The position numbers were made by a program, and so were the translations under genes. DNA of 64,000 nucleotides, taken from Wuchereria bancrofti (lineage: Eukaryota > Nematoda > Chromadorea > Rhabditida > Onchocercidae). The DNA lies in assembly GCA_005281725.1 (NCBI GenBank), contig SSBO01000007.1, positions 3,416,402-3,480,401 of the forward strand, written 5' to 3'. The notes below the pieces were generated by a model. The model was given only the letters and a program-made list of their open reading frames with translations, was not told where the DNA came from and made no database searches. Shown in pieces: positions 49,719 through 62,070 of this stretch. Numbering within the stretch: the first letter of the stretch is position 1; every line of letters begins with the position of its first letter.

Positions 49719-52700
49719 ATGGCACTATCAGAGGAAGTGATCGCACGACGACTTAGAGCCGTCGATCAGACTTCAGAATCGATTCAGACGACATCCATGT
49801 GGATACTACATCATCGCGACTTAGCTTCACAATTCGTGAACTGTTGGACTGAAGTATTCCGAACTGGTAAAATTCTTAGTTTTTTCATGGTGATTTAGAC
49901 AGAAAATTTAGTTATTCATCAGCTTTTCTTGAAACTCAGGCTCAAATTTCTATGTAATAAGACATGGCAAGCGAAGAACGTTTAAAAATTCTGTAGTTCA
50001 AAAATTAATTAAGCAATTTGAAAATTTCGCATTTTCTGCGTAAATTCAGTGATTCTGAATTTACTACTTTATGGATCTTCAGGTTTGCTACTACACGGTA
50101 AGACCTAAGTTAATAGATGAAATTATTATGAAAAAGTGAATGTTGTACAATTTCGTGTCATTATTTTTTATGCTTCAATAACCAAACATTACCAAGATAT
50201 GTAGTTTCTTTTCCATAACTGCAGTATTCCAGTGCATTGTTTAATCGTGATATTCCTCCAGAAGTTTTGTGAATATAACTTTGATTACTCCTAATTATTT
50301 TTCGTTTGATTTCCGAATTCACTGTTTCATCGGTTTCATCAATCGCAATTTTCCTGATAACACTGCTTTGATTCTGGTTCACTCTGAGTGCTATGTCGAC
50401 AAGAAAGAAACAGTCATCATTAGCTTATTTTTGACTCAAAGTATATAATGCCGTTAGAACTTAATTGAAGTGCTGACATTATTGCCACAGAAGTGCTGTT
50501 ACACATTAGCTTTCGTCTCTGCTTCATTCCTTCCATAATTCATCGCAGCTTAATTTTAGTTAGTGCTCGCAACTTGATTTTCTTGATATATAAATTACTG
50601 ATTGTCTGAAATAACTTTTGTTCCTTTTTCAATCTAGATTCTTTCAGCTAGCGATCCTTTACAAATTGCTCTGTTTTACGTAGCAAATGATGTCTGTCAG
50701 AAAGCAAAGAAAAAGGGTGACTCACATGTCTTACTTCAAGCATTTGCACCACACTGGGTCAATGCCATTTCGTATTCCAGGTACTTTTGTCTTTGAAATA
50801 TTTGAAATGGTTTCGACATAGTTAAAAACGTTTGCAAAATAATTTTATAAATTTTACTAATGTTAGGATTATTAGATTAAATTTTGAGCATTTTTGGTGT
50901 GCCGCTTTTCTTTCACTCATTTTCTTGTCATTTTAGAAATATTAAAGCACTTCGGAGATTGTACGTATATTTGCTTTCCACTGTTTTTTTTTTTTCCTTT
51001 TTTTGAGGCTTTATTATGAATTTTTTCAAGCAGTAGAACCAAGTAGTATATATTTTTTGGAAAAAAAGTTCCATAATTGATAGTTGTAATTATGAAGTCC
51101 AGCTTATATCAATCATTTCTGTCCCAATTTTAGAAGTAGTGAAAACGTTCAGAAAGCTGTTAGTAGAATACTTGATATATTCGAAGAACGTCAAATTTAT
51201 TCAAAATCGCAGCTAGCTGATATGCGTGCTGCACAAAGTAAGTATTAAAGCACCTAGTATTTCTGTATGTCGTAATTAGAACGTCTCGAATTCTGTAAAG
51301 AATATGTGGAATTGTGCTGCTTCAAAAGATGTGATATTTGTTCTGAAGGAGTATAAGACTTTTTTTTTTATTAATTTTAAAAGTAGTTCAAGTTGAGAGT
51401 CGTTACTAATATGGTGAAGCTTGTATAATTCGGATAAATCTCCTAGTTCTGGTGTTTATTTTCAAAATAATTAGTTCAGATGACAGCAATGAATTGGAAG
51501 ATAATACGCTAATTGATTTCGATATCGGATACCTAATACGTGATGTTGAAGGCTATCATAAAGGAAATTTGGTTATGGAACGTGCAAGAGAGCTGCTTTC
51601 CAGAAGCGACTTCAATTTTAAGAATAAAATAAAGAGTCGGATGAAAGGTGAAGAAATTTTTCAAATGATATTAGCTTTATGGACTTAGCTTGTTATTACT
51701 GATACCATGATAAAATGCTAAGTTTTCAGTAAGTATCATCAAATATTAAGTTGAGCTCAAAATGCGTTTTGATGAAATTTAAGTGATTGCGTTAATTTTA
51801 AAATATTAAAATTGAAGTTTTTCAATTCTTTGCATTTACAGATCGCCGAGATGGTGAAAAATTCATGGGAGAAATTGAACAATCTTACACAAAGCTAACA
51901 GATTTTTTCGGTGCATTAGCAAAGCACCGCAAACGTGGACAGCATCTTCTGGCTGAAATTGAACGAGCCAAACGTTGCTTTACTTTGCAACTGCGGGATG
52001 TAACTGTTGTGGAAGATGTACGCAGTTTATTTTTTATGATTTGCATAAAAGACTTTTTGTATTTTGTTTTTTGAGATGGGCGGAAGACTGTAATGCTTAA
52101 AGTCCTAATATTTGAATTTTATCATCAAATTATACTCTTTTAGTTACAAATTTGATATGAAATTGTGATTAGCATTATCAGTTGTTATTTTTTCAGGCTT
52201 ACCAAAAATTTGGTGCTGGGATTGATGAAGTTTGTACAGAAGTGGAGGAAATGTTAAAAACAAGTGTTTATCCAGGTGCTTCACCTCCACGTGATGCTCC
52301 CTCACCAACAGCCAATGATGACCCATTTAGGGAGGGTGTCGAAATTGCATTCAAGCGTAAGTTTTCAGAATTTATTTCTGCGATTCATTTATAGGGCCTT
52401 TCTTTTTTTATAGAATATAATTGTATTTAAAGTGTATTGTCCATTGTTTGGAATTTCAGATTCACTTCTAGTTATCTTTGTGTTTGTTTACTACGTCCTA
52501 ATGAAAACAATTGCAGAAATGAGAGGACCACAGTGCGGTTCTAGCTCATTACTGCCACTACCTAAGTTGATACCCGCCAAAGAGGAATCTGTTGTTACAC
52601 CCGGTAAATATTAATCTTTCTTGCATATCGAACTTGAAATCTCAGTTACTACAGATCAAAATAATACTATCATTTCTGTTCCGCTCAATCAAATGTTTTA

Positions 52701-54361
52701 GTTTTTGTTTTGAGAATTTTATATAGATAACTGGTAATTAATACAAGATGTTCAATATTCGGTGATAAGGGAAACTTTAGATTCACTTCAAACCGATCAG
52801 TCATTCAGGGGTTCGACGCATATGTTGAAAATGATAGAAGGAATCCGAGCAAATGAGGTAATGTTTCCTCCATGTTTATATATTTCTTTTATTTTACTTT
52901 TATATTCATTAATTAGATCAAAAAATGCTAGGGTGTCGAATTATGATGTGATAAAAAGTCGTCATACTCCATAACGTTCAAACAGGTCGTTACCACTGTG
53001 GCTAACAGAAAATTTTACTGTGATACATTTCTTTTGTATTCACTATCATTTATACTTTTTATACCCATTGTATGATCAAATATCAAATAGAAGCTTGTTT
53101 TCAGACATTGAGAACAAATTCACCATCATCAGTTGTATCCGATCCACGACTTGCGTCTTCAGTCGTTGGCTGCTTATCATCAGCCGAGTCTACTACTACA
53201 GTTTCTAGTTCATCCTTTGCACTATTATCACAGGCTTCTTCATCTAACTTGTTACTGTCATCTGGACCTCCAAATCAATCTCAGGTATCCCAGATACCAC
53301 CGTTACAATTCGTTAGTTCCTCATCACTTTCCGGAGTAGTACCGATTCAAGACATGCAGACGACACTATCTAATGGCAATCTTCCACAATGGATGCATGA
53401 TTTATCGTCGAATTTTTCTGCTTCATTACCCACCGCTGCACCAGGGAGTGTGGTAGATGTTGCATCTATTTCTGGTACAACAAATTCCCTCCAAACACCA
53501 ATTATTTCTAGTCAGTTACATGGTAACCAGACAGCAAACACAGCGGCAGTTCCTTCCTCCATTCTTGGAAGCCAATCATCATCACAAAATACTATTCCGC
53601 ATACCACACATCCTGTAATGTTGCCGCCACCTCCACCGAATGTGCGTCCATCGCTGGGAGTACTACCATTAAACAATTTTGTGCCTGCTGCAGTGTCACC
53701 TTATACTGTAATGTCCACAACTCCCGCCCCTTCACCAGCAACGATTCCATTTCCTCCTGGCACTTTTACTGTACCACCTCCAAGACCTTTAGTTGTACCA
53801 CCACCAAATTCCTTAAATATACCTCCACCTAGTGTTATGGACTGTCCACCGCCTGGCAATTTTTCTCTAACCACAAGCAGTTTCGCTTCGGCTACTCCTT
53901 TAGTTTCATGTACATTTTCTTCACCATCTCCATCAAGCTCTAATTCTACTACAGTAGCTTCAGCTACTGGTCTAGTTTCCAGAAAGCCGTTAACAAATGG
54001 TGGCAACAGCAACAGTATTGTTGATCCAGCAAAAGTTAATGGTGATTTACGCCATGAATCCAGAAAGCAGTTCGAAAATTACGGTGGCACTTTGGATAGC
54101 CGTGGAGATCGCCGGTCATTTGGTGGATTTTGTGGAAGCGATGGCATTGGTCGTGGAGGTTTGCGGGATCCGCGTGGACGTGATCGAGATCATGAACGCA
54201 ATGGTAATCGAGGATTACAACAGCAGCTTCATAATAACGGTGGTAGGCGTTATTCTAGTGATAATCGTAATCGTATGCTTCGTTATAGAGATTATGATGA
54301 TGATCGTCGATCTCGGCGTTACGAACCACCGCACGATGATTTTAATCGTAATCGGAGATAA
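49719..54361 (+). CDS. CID-domain protein, regulation of nuclear pre-mRNA (RPRD) family, 10 exons
   Basis: RPRD proteins bind the phosphorylated C-terminal domain of RNA polymerase II through a CTD-interacting domain (CID). Exons: 49719-49866, 50648-50780, 50937-50960 (24 nt), 51134-51237, 51447-51647, 51842-52017, 52197-52356, 52517-52603, 52748-52857, 53105-54361; 2,400 nt, 799 residues. Residues about 1-135 are the CID (ESIQTTSMWILHHRDLASQF, LFYVANDVCQKAKKKG, RILDIFEERQIYS) and match RPRD1/RPRD2 closely. A coiled-coil-like stretch follows (IEQSYTKLTDFFGALAKHRK). The last exon is Ser/Thr/Pro-rich (LPPPPPNVRPS) and ends in an Arg/Asp/Gly/Asn-rich tail (RGDRRSFGGF, RDYDDDRRSRRYE). Length and tail favour an RPRD2-like member. 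Exon 5 is placed at 51447 because the stronger acceptor at 51475 breaks the frame; a missed micro-exon is an alternative. Confidence 0.85.
50161..50445 (-). other. Open antisense block inside RPRD intron 1, possible exon
   Basis: An open frame without ATG reads DDCFFLVDIALRV, then ETVNSEIKRKIIRSNQSY, and closes at a stop near 50,161. A good GTAATG donor lies inside it near 50,185. Composition looks protein-like, but homology, start and partner exon are all missing. It could be an exon of a nested gene, or chance. Confidence 0.25.
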
Positions 54362-56587
54362 ACCTGTTATATTTTTTTTCTTATTTTGAAACATTTAAAA
54401 ATGTGAGAACTTCGGCCAATAAGTGGAATCTTTAACTGATTTAAAGCAGTTGTAATTTTGCAGTATTTATTCTTCCTGATATGTTTTGAGCAATTTCAGA
54501 TGAGTTCGTCGTTTTGCATTTGTTTGAATGTAAAAGTTATTCAGCTCTGGTTTCCAGAGTTGCATTATTAGTTATCTGTATATATTTTATTTTTCGGTGT
54601 CTGTGCTTTTCTTAACTCGTCTGGTGGAATTTACGTTATTTTGATTTGTTATTTTAATTTTGAGTACTGTGTAAGCCACTGCATTATTTAATCTTAGAAT
54701 CCGTTTTCTCTTTCAAGATATATTTCCTTATCTCGCTTAGTCGCTTCCACTCTTATGTATTCAAATCTTTTCACACGACAACACAGGAATTTGTTGTCAG
54801 GTGGTAAGGTTATGCTGCTGGTAAATACTTTAGCAGCAATGGATCAAATTACAAGAAAGTGGAATTTGTATGGCGAAGTATTGTACATAAAAGCATTTAT
54901 TATAAGGTAGTACGTGTGAAGTGTAGGTCAGGATTTGCTGATAACTGATAATAAACAGCATGCATAGTTTTCATTTTTCTTTTTTTCTTGCATTTGGGAT
55001 TAGATTGATCTGCCTCTTATCGTTTAAAGGAGTTGAACCGATGTATCAGATATATAGGTACATGAATATTGTTTATCTCATTCTAATAATGGATGACAAA
55101 TGAATTCAAGATTCAGTAGTTGGCAGAAGGGAAGCTGCAGTATTTTGCTCATTTTTCTGTTCATATTTACGTTTCTTGTAACGTTATTAATGTGAAATGC
55201 GTGTTATTTAGAAACATTGTAAGAACATTCAGTTTTCTCGCTCTTCTTTACATGCTGAAGAAATTACTTGTCTTTATTCACTTTCCATTCCTGATATCTT
55301 CTTATACTAGATGGGTTGTTAGTGGCTGCTGCTGTTGTTTATAGAGTGTTTCGTCGTCATTAAATCTCATTCGTTCTATTTTAACTACTTTTCTGGCTTG
55401 TTAGGAAGAAGTTGAAGTCAGTGAGAGGGTAGAGCACACGCAGCTTCAGAAAAAACCTCACTTGGGTGTGGGGAGGAAAAATGTCAGGTCAGTTTGCAAC
55501 AAAACAGTTTCGTAACCAATTCTTTTCTTCAAGGTTCACCTTTCACTGACAAAAATTCAACTTTTTGAGGATTGATTGGATGGAGAAATTGATAAGGACT
55601 ACAAAACATGAACAGGAAGTGGAGGGCTCCCGAAGTTTGCTAGCAGAGATCCAAGATTTGATTGCTGAGTTGCGTGGTGGGTTGCATTACCCGGTGGGTT
55701 TTATGCTACAAGAAATAAGAATTTTGAATTGGCGCTGTACGTGGCCAAGTTGGCACTATACCAGAAACGAAATTACTTTCACTTCTGAATGTGTTGTGCA
55801 GTTTTGATGCTTATTTCGTCGCTTTCTGAACGGTCTCTGGTTTCTTTGCCAGTTTTGTAAGGGTTTTATTTCAGGTTTTGGCTTGAGGAAATCTGTCGCA
55901 CGAATTCGTCTTCACACAGATACATCCTTCGCATCGGTAAGACTGAAATATTTCTTGAAGGCGGGAAAATAAGGAATGAAACGAGGACAATCTTCAGTCT
56001 TCTGCATTTGGCTGTTTTGTACATTTTAGAGATAGGTGGAGGTATTTATTTGTGTATAGGAACGATGTTCTCATGCAATTTAATTTCTCTCATCATTACC
56101 ACTTACTGTTTTAATTCAGTGGTTGCATTAATTGTTTGTGCGAGTTCCTCATAATTTTTATTTGTTGGGAGAAATGCCTAATACATCCATTTGGAGGAGG
56201 GTGTCTCTTTTCATTCAGTCTTTTATTGCGAAAAAATGATATAAATTGTTGACATAGTTAAGAAAGAGAAAGCAACATATTTACGTAATTGATGAGGTAC
56301 TTGAAGAGATCACTTTTTATTATCTTGTTAGTCTTTATTATTCATTTCATGCCAATAATATGATCTAACTTTAAAGTACATACAGATGTAGGAACTTCGA
56401 AGGTGGATCGTGTTATCTTAATAAATTTTTAGTCTCATAATTGGTACTACTCTTCGTGATATTATTATTAGTTATTTATTAGCAGAGTTTATTTTTGCTC
56501 ATGTAGATGTAACAGTTCTGAAATTTGATGGCATTGGAGACTAAACGATTAAAGATATGATTTTTTCATTTATAGCAGAGTGTCAAA
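54362..56587. other. RPRD 3' region and TIMM23 upstream region
   Basis: About 2.2 kb with no gene I can support. A short open block at 55,565-55,700 (EGSRSLLAEIQDLIAEL) is helical-looking but isolated, with no in-phase neighbour. An acceptor-like TTTATAGCAG lies just before the TIMM23 start and could be a trans-splice site. Confidence 0.4.
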
Positions 56588-57933
56588 ATGGTTTGGCCGT
56601 TTAATTCAACAAAGCCTTCGCTTTCTGCATCACCTAACTCTTCACATTCAGAGACGCAGTCAACTTCATTGTCTGATTTAGCAGTGATGGATTCAACAGC
56701 ATCTGACTTAAGTGACGCTTTGGGTTCTAATAGAGATAGTACAAATATGATCAGTTTAGATAGGTCTCCTATATTTGCGTTAGATCAGTTGAAGCAAGCT
56801 GGCGTACCATTTGAGAAGCAGCTATCGCCATATTTACAGATGGATCCTACCGTTTTCCGGGAATCTACTCCTCAGTAAGTTGTAAGACGTTAAATACTCT
56901 TTATTTCCATCTTTCTTTTTATTTATTTTCGTTTTCGAAAGAGAATTTCAGTTGTTAAGATCGAAGAATTCAACAGTTTTATTTCGGAAGATTTCCTCTA
57001 ATAATTTTATTTCGATACAAAATCCTTAAACTTAACTTTCGTGTAAATGGAAAAACTGTAAGAGAATTATGTGAAAGTCTTTCGTTAACAAAACGCTATT
57101 TAAATGCTATAACAGACTTATTTTCATGTATATTGTTCCTGGTGAGTCGAAAGGAGAATTAGAATTTGCGATGGGACGGATTGGATGGGCTGTTTTGGGC
57201 GGCTATGCGTTGGGCAGTGTGCGCGGTATTCTGCCAGAATTGCGGAATCCTAATACGAGGCAGTTGGTAAGGACTGGTTTCGCTTTCATGCAGCATTTTG
57301 TAGTAGGTACACTCCAAATTTTGGATTTGTCCCTTAACTTTCGTGTAAATGGAAAAACTGTAATTTTCTCTTTTTCCTTTTTTTTCTATTTTTAGTTTTC
57401 TCTGATTTTTTTTTTAACTAAGTGCGGAAGATGATCTTAACGGTTGACCTTCCAGAATCTTTTGAATTATAAATATTCTCGCAAATTTTTAATATTTCAT
57501 GTTTTGTTTAGCCTTTTAAACCGTTTATGACGCGTTTGATGAATTCTTCGGTGAAACATGGTAGTGGTTTTGCTCATCCTGCTGGTTCTATCGTATTCAT
57601 ATTCTCTGTTGCTGATATGATTTTTGGAAAATTACGTGCGAAGGATGATCTTAATGCTGTTGGTAAGACTTCATTAATCAGTAAGTACAAAGTGTTGGTA
57701 ACACTAGTATGAATTTTCTTGGTTACAATGAAATCTGAATTGTACCCTTTTTAGCTGCTGGTGCTGTTACTGGAGGGCTGTTTCGATGTGCACGTGGTTT
57801 ACATGCTTCAATGGCTGGAGCGGGTATTGGGGCATTTGCTGCTTTTATTTGGTTGCTGAGTGATCAAGATAGCCGAAATAGATTATGGGAAGTGCGAAAG
57901 CATTTGACCGACAAACAAGATTATAGTTATTGA
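56588..57933 (+). CDS. timm-23: Mitochondrial import inner membrane translocase subunit Tim23, 4 exons
   Basis: Channel subunit of the TIM23 presequence translocase in the inner mitochondrial membrane. Exons: 56588-56874, 57116-57266, 57512-57662, 57755-57933; 768 nt, 255 residues, in frame. The N-terminal about 95 residues are Ser-rich and hydrophilic, the usual intermembrane-space part. Then come the Tim17/22/23 membrane segments with the expected landmarks: GELEFAMGRIGWAVLGGYALGS, GSGFAHPAGSIVFIFSVADM, KDDLNAVGAAGAVTGGLFRCA (human EDDLNTVAAGTMTGMLYKC) and AGAGIGAFAAFIWLL. Gly-rich helix-packing motifs are intact. The ATG at 56,588 is the first in frame after an acceptor-like TTATAG. Introns 1 and 2 share a 31-bp identical sequence. 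Confidence 0.93.
57031..57061 (+). repeat. 31-bp direct repeat, copy 1 (TIMM23 intron 1)
   Basis: Identical over 31 bases (begins CTTAACTTTCGTG, ends AAAACTGTAA) to 57333-57363 in intron 2. Confidence 0.9.
57333..57363 (+). repeat. 31-bp direct repeat, copy 2 (TIMM23 intron 2)
   Basis: Second copy of the repeat at 57031-57061. About 60 bases further on (57422-57446) a short stretch resembles the TIMM23 exon sequence at 57636-57662. Confidence 0.9.
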
Positions 57934-60614
57934 TTTGAATTCCAATTCAGTGAAGTATTGATCAAAGTTTAATATTCTTCCGGACCTAATATTTCTTTAG
58001 TGTGTGGAAAGTTAAAAATTTTTGATTATTATTTCAGTTTTTTGTTGCAAAGTAGTTAGTTTTCTTTTTTGAAGTGAAGTAAATTATTTTGTGCATGGTC
58101 AGTTTTTTGTTGCTTTACTTTTACTTTTCCATAAATGAAGGACAAATGATCACTCATTCTTCTTTCATATTAGAGTGGTAGGTATATAATGTCTTCATAG
58201 GATATGATGTGATTGAGAGGTTTCATATGTCGTACTGGATGGGAAAGGTGTGTCATGAAACTTGGGATGTTTGAATCTTGTAGCTTAGAGTCGAATTGGA
58301 CTTTCGTATGCTCAAAAGAAAGTGAATAAATTGATGGAGAATTTAAAGGATTTAAATGAATTTTGTTTGAATCTGAATTTTCTTAGATTTTAAATGAACT
58401 TGTTTGATGCGAGAGAGCAACCAAACCATAACTTGGTGGTACAAAAATGTAAGACAAAGGTTTTAAATCCTTATATAGTGGACATTGCAAGCGCATAATT
58501 CCATTGAGTAAAGAGCTATCAAATGATCTTTACACTTTGTATAGTAAGAAATGGATTTTAATATTGTCAGTTCCTCATAAGAATGACAATTAGATAAGAA
58601 AATCTTTGCAATATTTCGCTATTGCAAGCAAACTTGGTTTGGAACAAAGGAATAATTTTCAATATATTAAAAAATGCACATCCCTTTGTTAACAGTTGAA
58701 AATTCCCAGACAAAGAGATAAGCGCAGCTACACTAGGAAGGTGAGTGTTGGAATAATTGCCTGCATGAGATACAATTTGAAACAGTTTTGTATTTCTTTG
58801 ATGAATATTCAATTAAGACAAATTTTAATATTATGGATTAATACAATTTTATTTGATATATTTTGTAAGTTATTTGGAGGTTGGCGAGACTTATTTCTGA
58901 ATTTTGCGACAAGGTGCGTTTGGTCTGATTTAAAGCAAACTGTGATTGTACAATGAGGATTTGCTGTTTTGTTCATCCACATTATTTTGAAATATACCAC
59001 TTTCGATGGAGATCATAGTGAAATTCGGATGTAAGTAATAGGATGTTCTCTTCACATTATCGACTTGCTGTCCTATATATGAATCCATATATGAATAGTT
59101 TAAAAGAGATTTTTCTTGAATGCTAAAGTCCATTCAAAGGGAATTAGATGCTAGGAAATTGGCGACAGCACCGTTAATCTGAAGATATGGAGTAGTGCAA
59201 TGTTAGTATGTTGATGTGAATAAAGGCTGATGTGAACTGCTGGTATATCGAGAAGCATAATCTCAAGTGTGGGTTTGAATGGTGGTGTATAGGATTTTAT
59301 TATCAAACAGTTTTAGAGAGTAGGGCAGTAGAATTGGAACTGGTAATCGAAGTGGTCGGTGTGGGAATTTCTCAGTGGTGATTACTGATGTTCTTGAATT
59401 AGCAGTTGTTTTTGTTGGAAACTGTATCAATGATAAGATATGGCATACAGGGAAATGTAACAATGGTGAGGTCTGGTTGCAGAGTCTAGAACTTGATTGG
59501 GTAATTGCGACTTATTTTTTTAGTGCGTTATGTGAGTTTTATAGAGTGCAGAAGTCGACGATATAATATGAATCTTCTTGAACTGTGTATATGTTAAGCT
59601 TGATTATTGGTCATAACAATGCCAGGTAGCTGCTCGATGACCAAAGTTCATCTTTATTTTCTAAAGAGCACTCTGTTTACATAACAAGGATGCACTCTTT
59701 CTCAGCGAACAATAAGACTTTGCACAATAACAATGTTATCAACCGTTTTTTCTGCGATTTCTCAGTTGTAAACTGATATATTTGTCCTAGTATGGATTTC
59801 TGCTGCTCTTCAAATATGCAGTTATTTTTTTGAAATTCTATTTTTTGAAATGATATGCTTTAATAGGTCTGAATTTCTCTTTAATTTGCTAATTTATTCT
59901 CAGTTAATCATTTGGCTTGAAGTGTTATTGAAGATTTAAAAACTTCTCAGATATATTGTATACAATGTGTAAATGTGGGATGAAATTTTACGTCATTTCA
60001 AATTCCACTATTTATCAAACAATAGTAAACAAATGTCGCATGAAAACAGACACAATATATGTTTGTACCAGAATATTTCCGGAACAATTAGTCGCAATGT
60101 ATTCAATTTGTGGGGATTAATTCATGGATTAATTTATGTCCATTTGCAAATTTTATTGATGATTAATATCATTTATACGAACCAGAAGAGAGTTATTTTG
60201 TATAGATAATTTATCATTGGTACGACTAACTGGTTGAAACATTGGTTCTAAATTATAAGGTGGGATTTGTTTATCACTTCTCCGTGTTTGAATTTCCTGT
60301 CCGGTGTTTGATTACTTTTCTGCTGTTGTCACACATATTGCTCTTGTATATCACTTAGTGCTGTCTACCCACCCACGTAGAACGGTCCCACGAATTTCAC
60401 TTCACGTAATCATCGATTCCGCTCCGCATCTGTTTATCTCGTCGAAATTTGTTCCTATTACAGACTAATGAATATTTGTGCGTTCTTCAATACAGGCGCT
60501 TTCATCCATATTCCAATGACACCTCTATTTTCTGATATGCGTTTGTGTCAAGATTAATAGGCATATTGCTTCAAATTTTAATTTCAAATAAAATATTTTA
60601 CAGGGAGATTGCAT
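57934..60614. other. Intergenic region
   Basis: AT-rich with many short AT-driven open frames and no block that I can support. An AATAAA-like GTGAATAAATT near 58,323 may end TIMM23. The region ends in TTTTACAG at 60,596-60,603, an acceptor suitable for trans- or cis-splicing just before the next start. Confidence 0.5.
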
Positions 60615-61552
60615 ATGGATGATGATATTGTTGATCTTCTGGTTGTTTCAGGCGTTGCTGGTATCGGCTTTATAGCTTTAACATATCTTGTCACAAAGGT
60701 TAATTTCTGCTTTTTGCTAAATATTTAATGATAATGGCTTCAAAGTTTTTCATTTATATGGAATTACCTCTCAGTCATTATCAGCTTACTTCTCATGGAT
60801 TTATTCATCTTTGGGATAGTTTTGCTTTCCAGCTGGTGCTGACCTATGACATCAAAAGCTTTCTGTATATCAGTTGTTCGTACATTCTACCCTCTGCAAT
60901 GTTAAAATAAATTGACATTTCGCTAGTTGCTTGAAAATGATTAACCTTTGGATGTACCTCGTAGACGACAAATGTGGAAGTAGAAATTTCTTTTCTCCAT
61001 AGTTTTACAAATTGTATTTATATAAAGCGAATGATATTTTATGATTGTGCATTGCAGATTTACTCAGATAAAATTAAAAGGAGTTTACTGTGTCTTAAAA
61101 AGAAAACGAAGCATTTTATTGCTATTTCAAATGTCGCTGTTGTACAAAGCCCAAAATCGGTGTTGACATTCCAAAAGTTTAATGGAGCTGGAGTGCATAC
61201 TGAAAATTCAAGAAAGTAAGTTATAAATTATTGTGCTCTCATTCTCCTTAAATATTTTGTTGTGGTGAATTTCGTTTGTTCAATTACGATTGATGTCTTT
61301 TTCTTAGATTATGGTAGTGTCATCGACTTGTGTTTGAGAAATGATGTGATTGTTAGTCATTTTAGGAATCTGACACATTCGGTTGAACCTTTAAAGAAGC
61401 AGTTGACAAAACGAGTACGAATAGAAGTTGAAGGATGCAAAGAGAAATTGGACAGCAGGTCATCGTTCAATTCACCAAATATCGAGGGGTCCTCCTGTGC
61501 TTCGCTTTCGTTCATCACAACTGCTTTAGTGCAGAGGCGGAACACGTTATAA
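60615..61552 (+). CDS. Small single-pass membrane protein, unrecognised, 3 exons
   Basis: Exons 60615-60698, 61058-61215 and 61366-61552 total 429 nt, 142 residues, in frame. Residues about 6-27 form one membrane segment (VDLLVVSGVAGIGFIALTYLV) after an acidic MDDDI start. The remainder is basic and polar (KIKRSLLCLKKKTKHF), then Ser-rich with three Cys, so an N-out/C-in type anchor is likely. No family recognised. The exon 2 donor is AAAGTAAGT, which also creates a TAA if not spliced, giving an 80-residue alternative. Another acceptor at 61,651 would join a different third exon in the same phase. NDUFS5 starts 518 bp downstream on the same strand, close enough for a nematode operon, but no SL signal proves it. 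Confidence 0.5.
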
Positions 61553-62070
61553 TGTGGAATGATAATTAGCAATGTTGTGATCAATCCACCCATCCAACTG
61601 ATGTTCTTGTCTCGTTAATAAATTTCCTTCAACATTTGCTGTGCACATAGGAAAGACCGGGAACTGATGCCTCCCATTATCGGGTCGATCCATGGAAAAG
61701 AGCACAGTTCGATTGAACAACTGGAGTTGGGGTGCTCTGCGCGGCCCTGTTGTGGGATTGAAATTGCATTTGGAGACTTCATTAGCAAGAACATTGTTGA
61801 GCTTCGTTTGAAGCGGATGGACAGTCACGGAGTTTGGTTGAGGATTTGTTTTGCTTCGATACTTTTGATAACTGTTACTTCCTATATTTCATGACTCATC
61901 TTGTTCTTTGCTTGTTGCTTACAACATCCAGTCTTCACGTGTTGGATCTTTTTTTATGACTATTGCGCCTAGAATTTTACTAGTTGTAATTGAAAATATT
62001 CATGAGATGCCGCATATAATTCATTTTCAAACTAATAATTTAATAGCTCGGTTTTCAGATTCCAATTCAG
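61553..62070. other. Gap between the membrane-protein gene and NDUFS5, less AT-rich, with open frames on both strands
   Basis: 61,640-61,850 is noticeably less AT-rich than flanking DNA and open on both strands (a - strand frame from 61,828 to 61,547; a + strand frame 61,667-61,894). It may hold an alternative third exon of the upstream gene after the acceptor CACATAG at 61,644-61,650. The TTTTCAG at about 62,052-62,058 precedes the NDUFS5 start. Confidence 0.35.

Noticed and set aside
53701..54012. 103-codon - strand Gly-rich frame
   Set aside because: Antisense of the Pro/Thr/Ser-rich RPRD exon (CCA/CCT becomes GG-rich), a known artefact.
53997..54389. 130-codon + strand frame overlapping the end of the RPRD gene
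   Set aside because: It is the +1 shadow of the Arg/Asp/Gly-rich last exon; its Val/Ile-rich translation comes from GAT/CGT repeats read out of frame.
55120..55344. 74-codon frame near 55,120 as a gene
   Set aside because: Hydrophobic AT-driven translation without splice support or homology, lying in the interval between RPRD and TIMM23.
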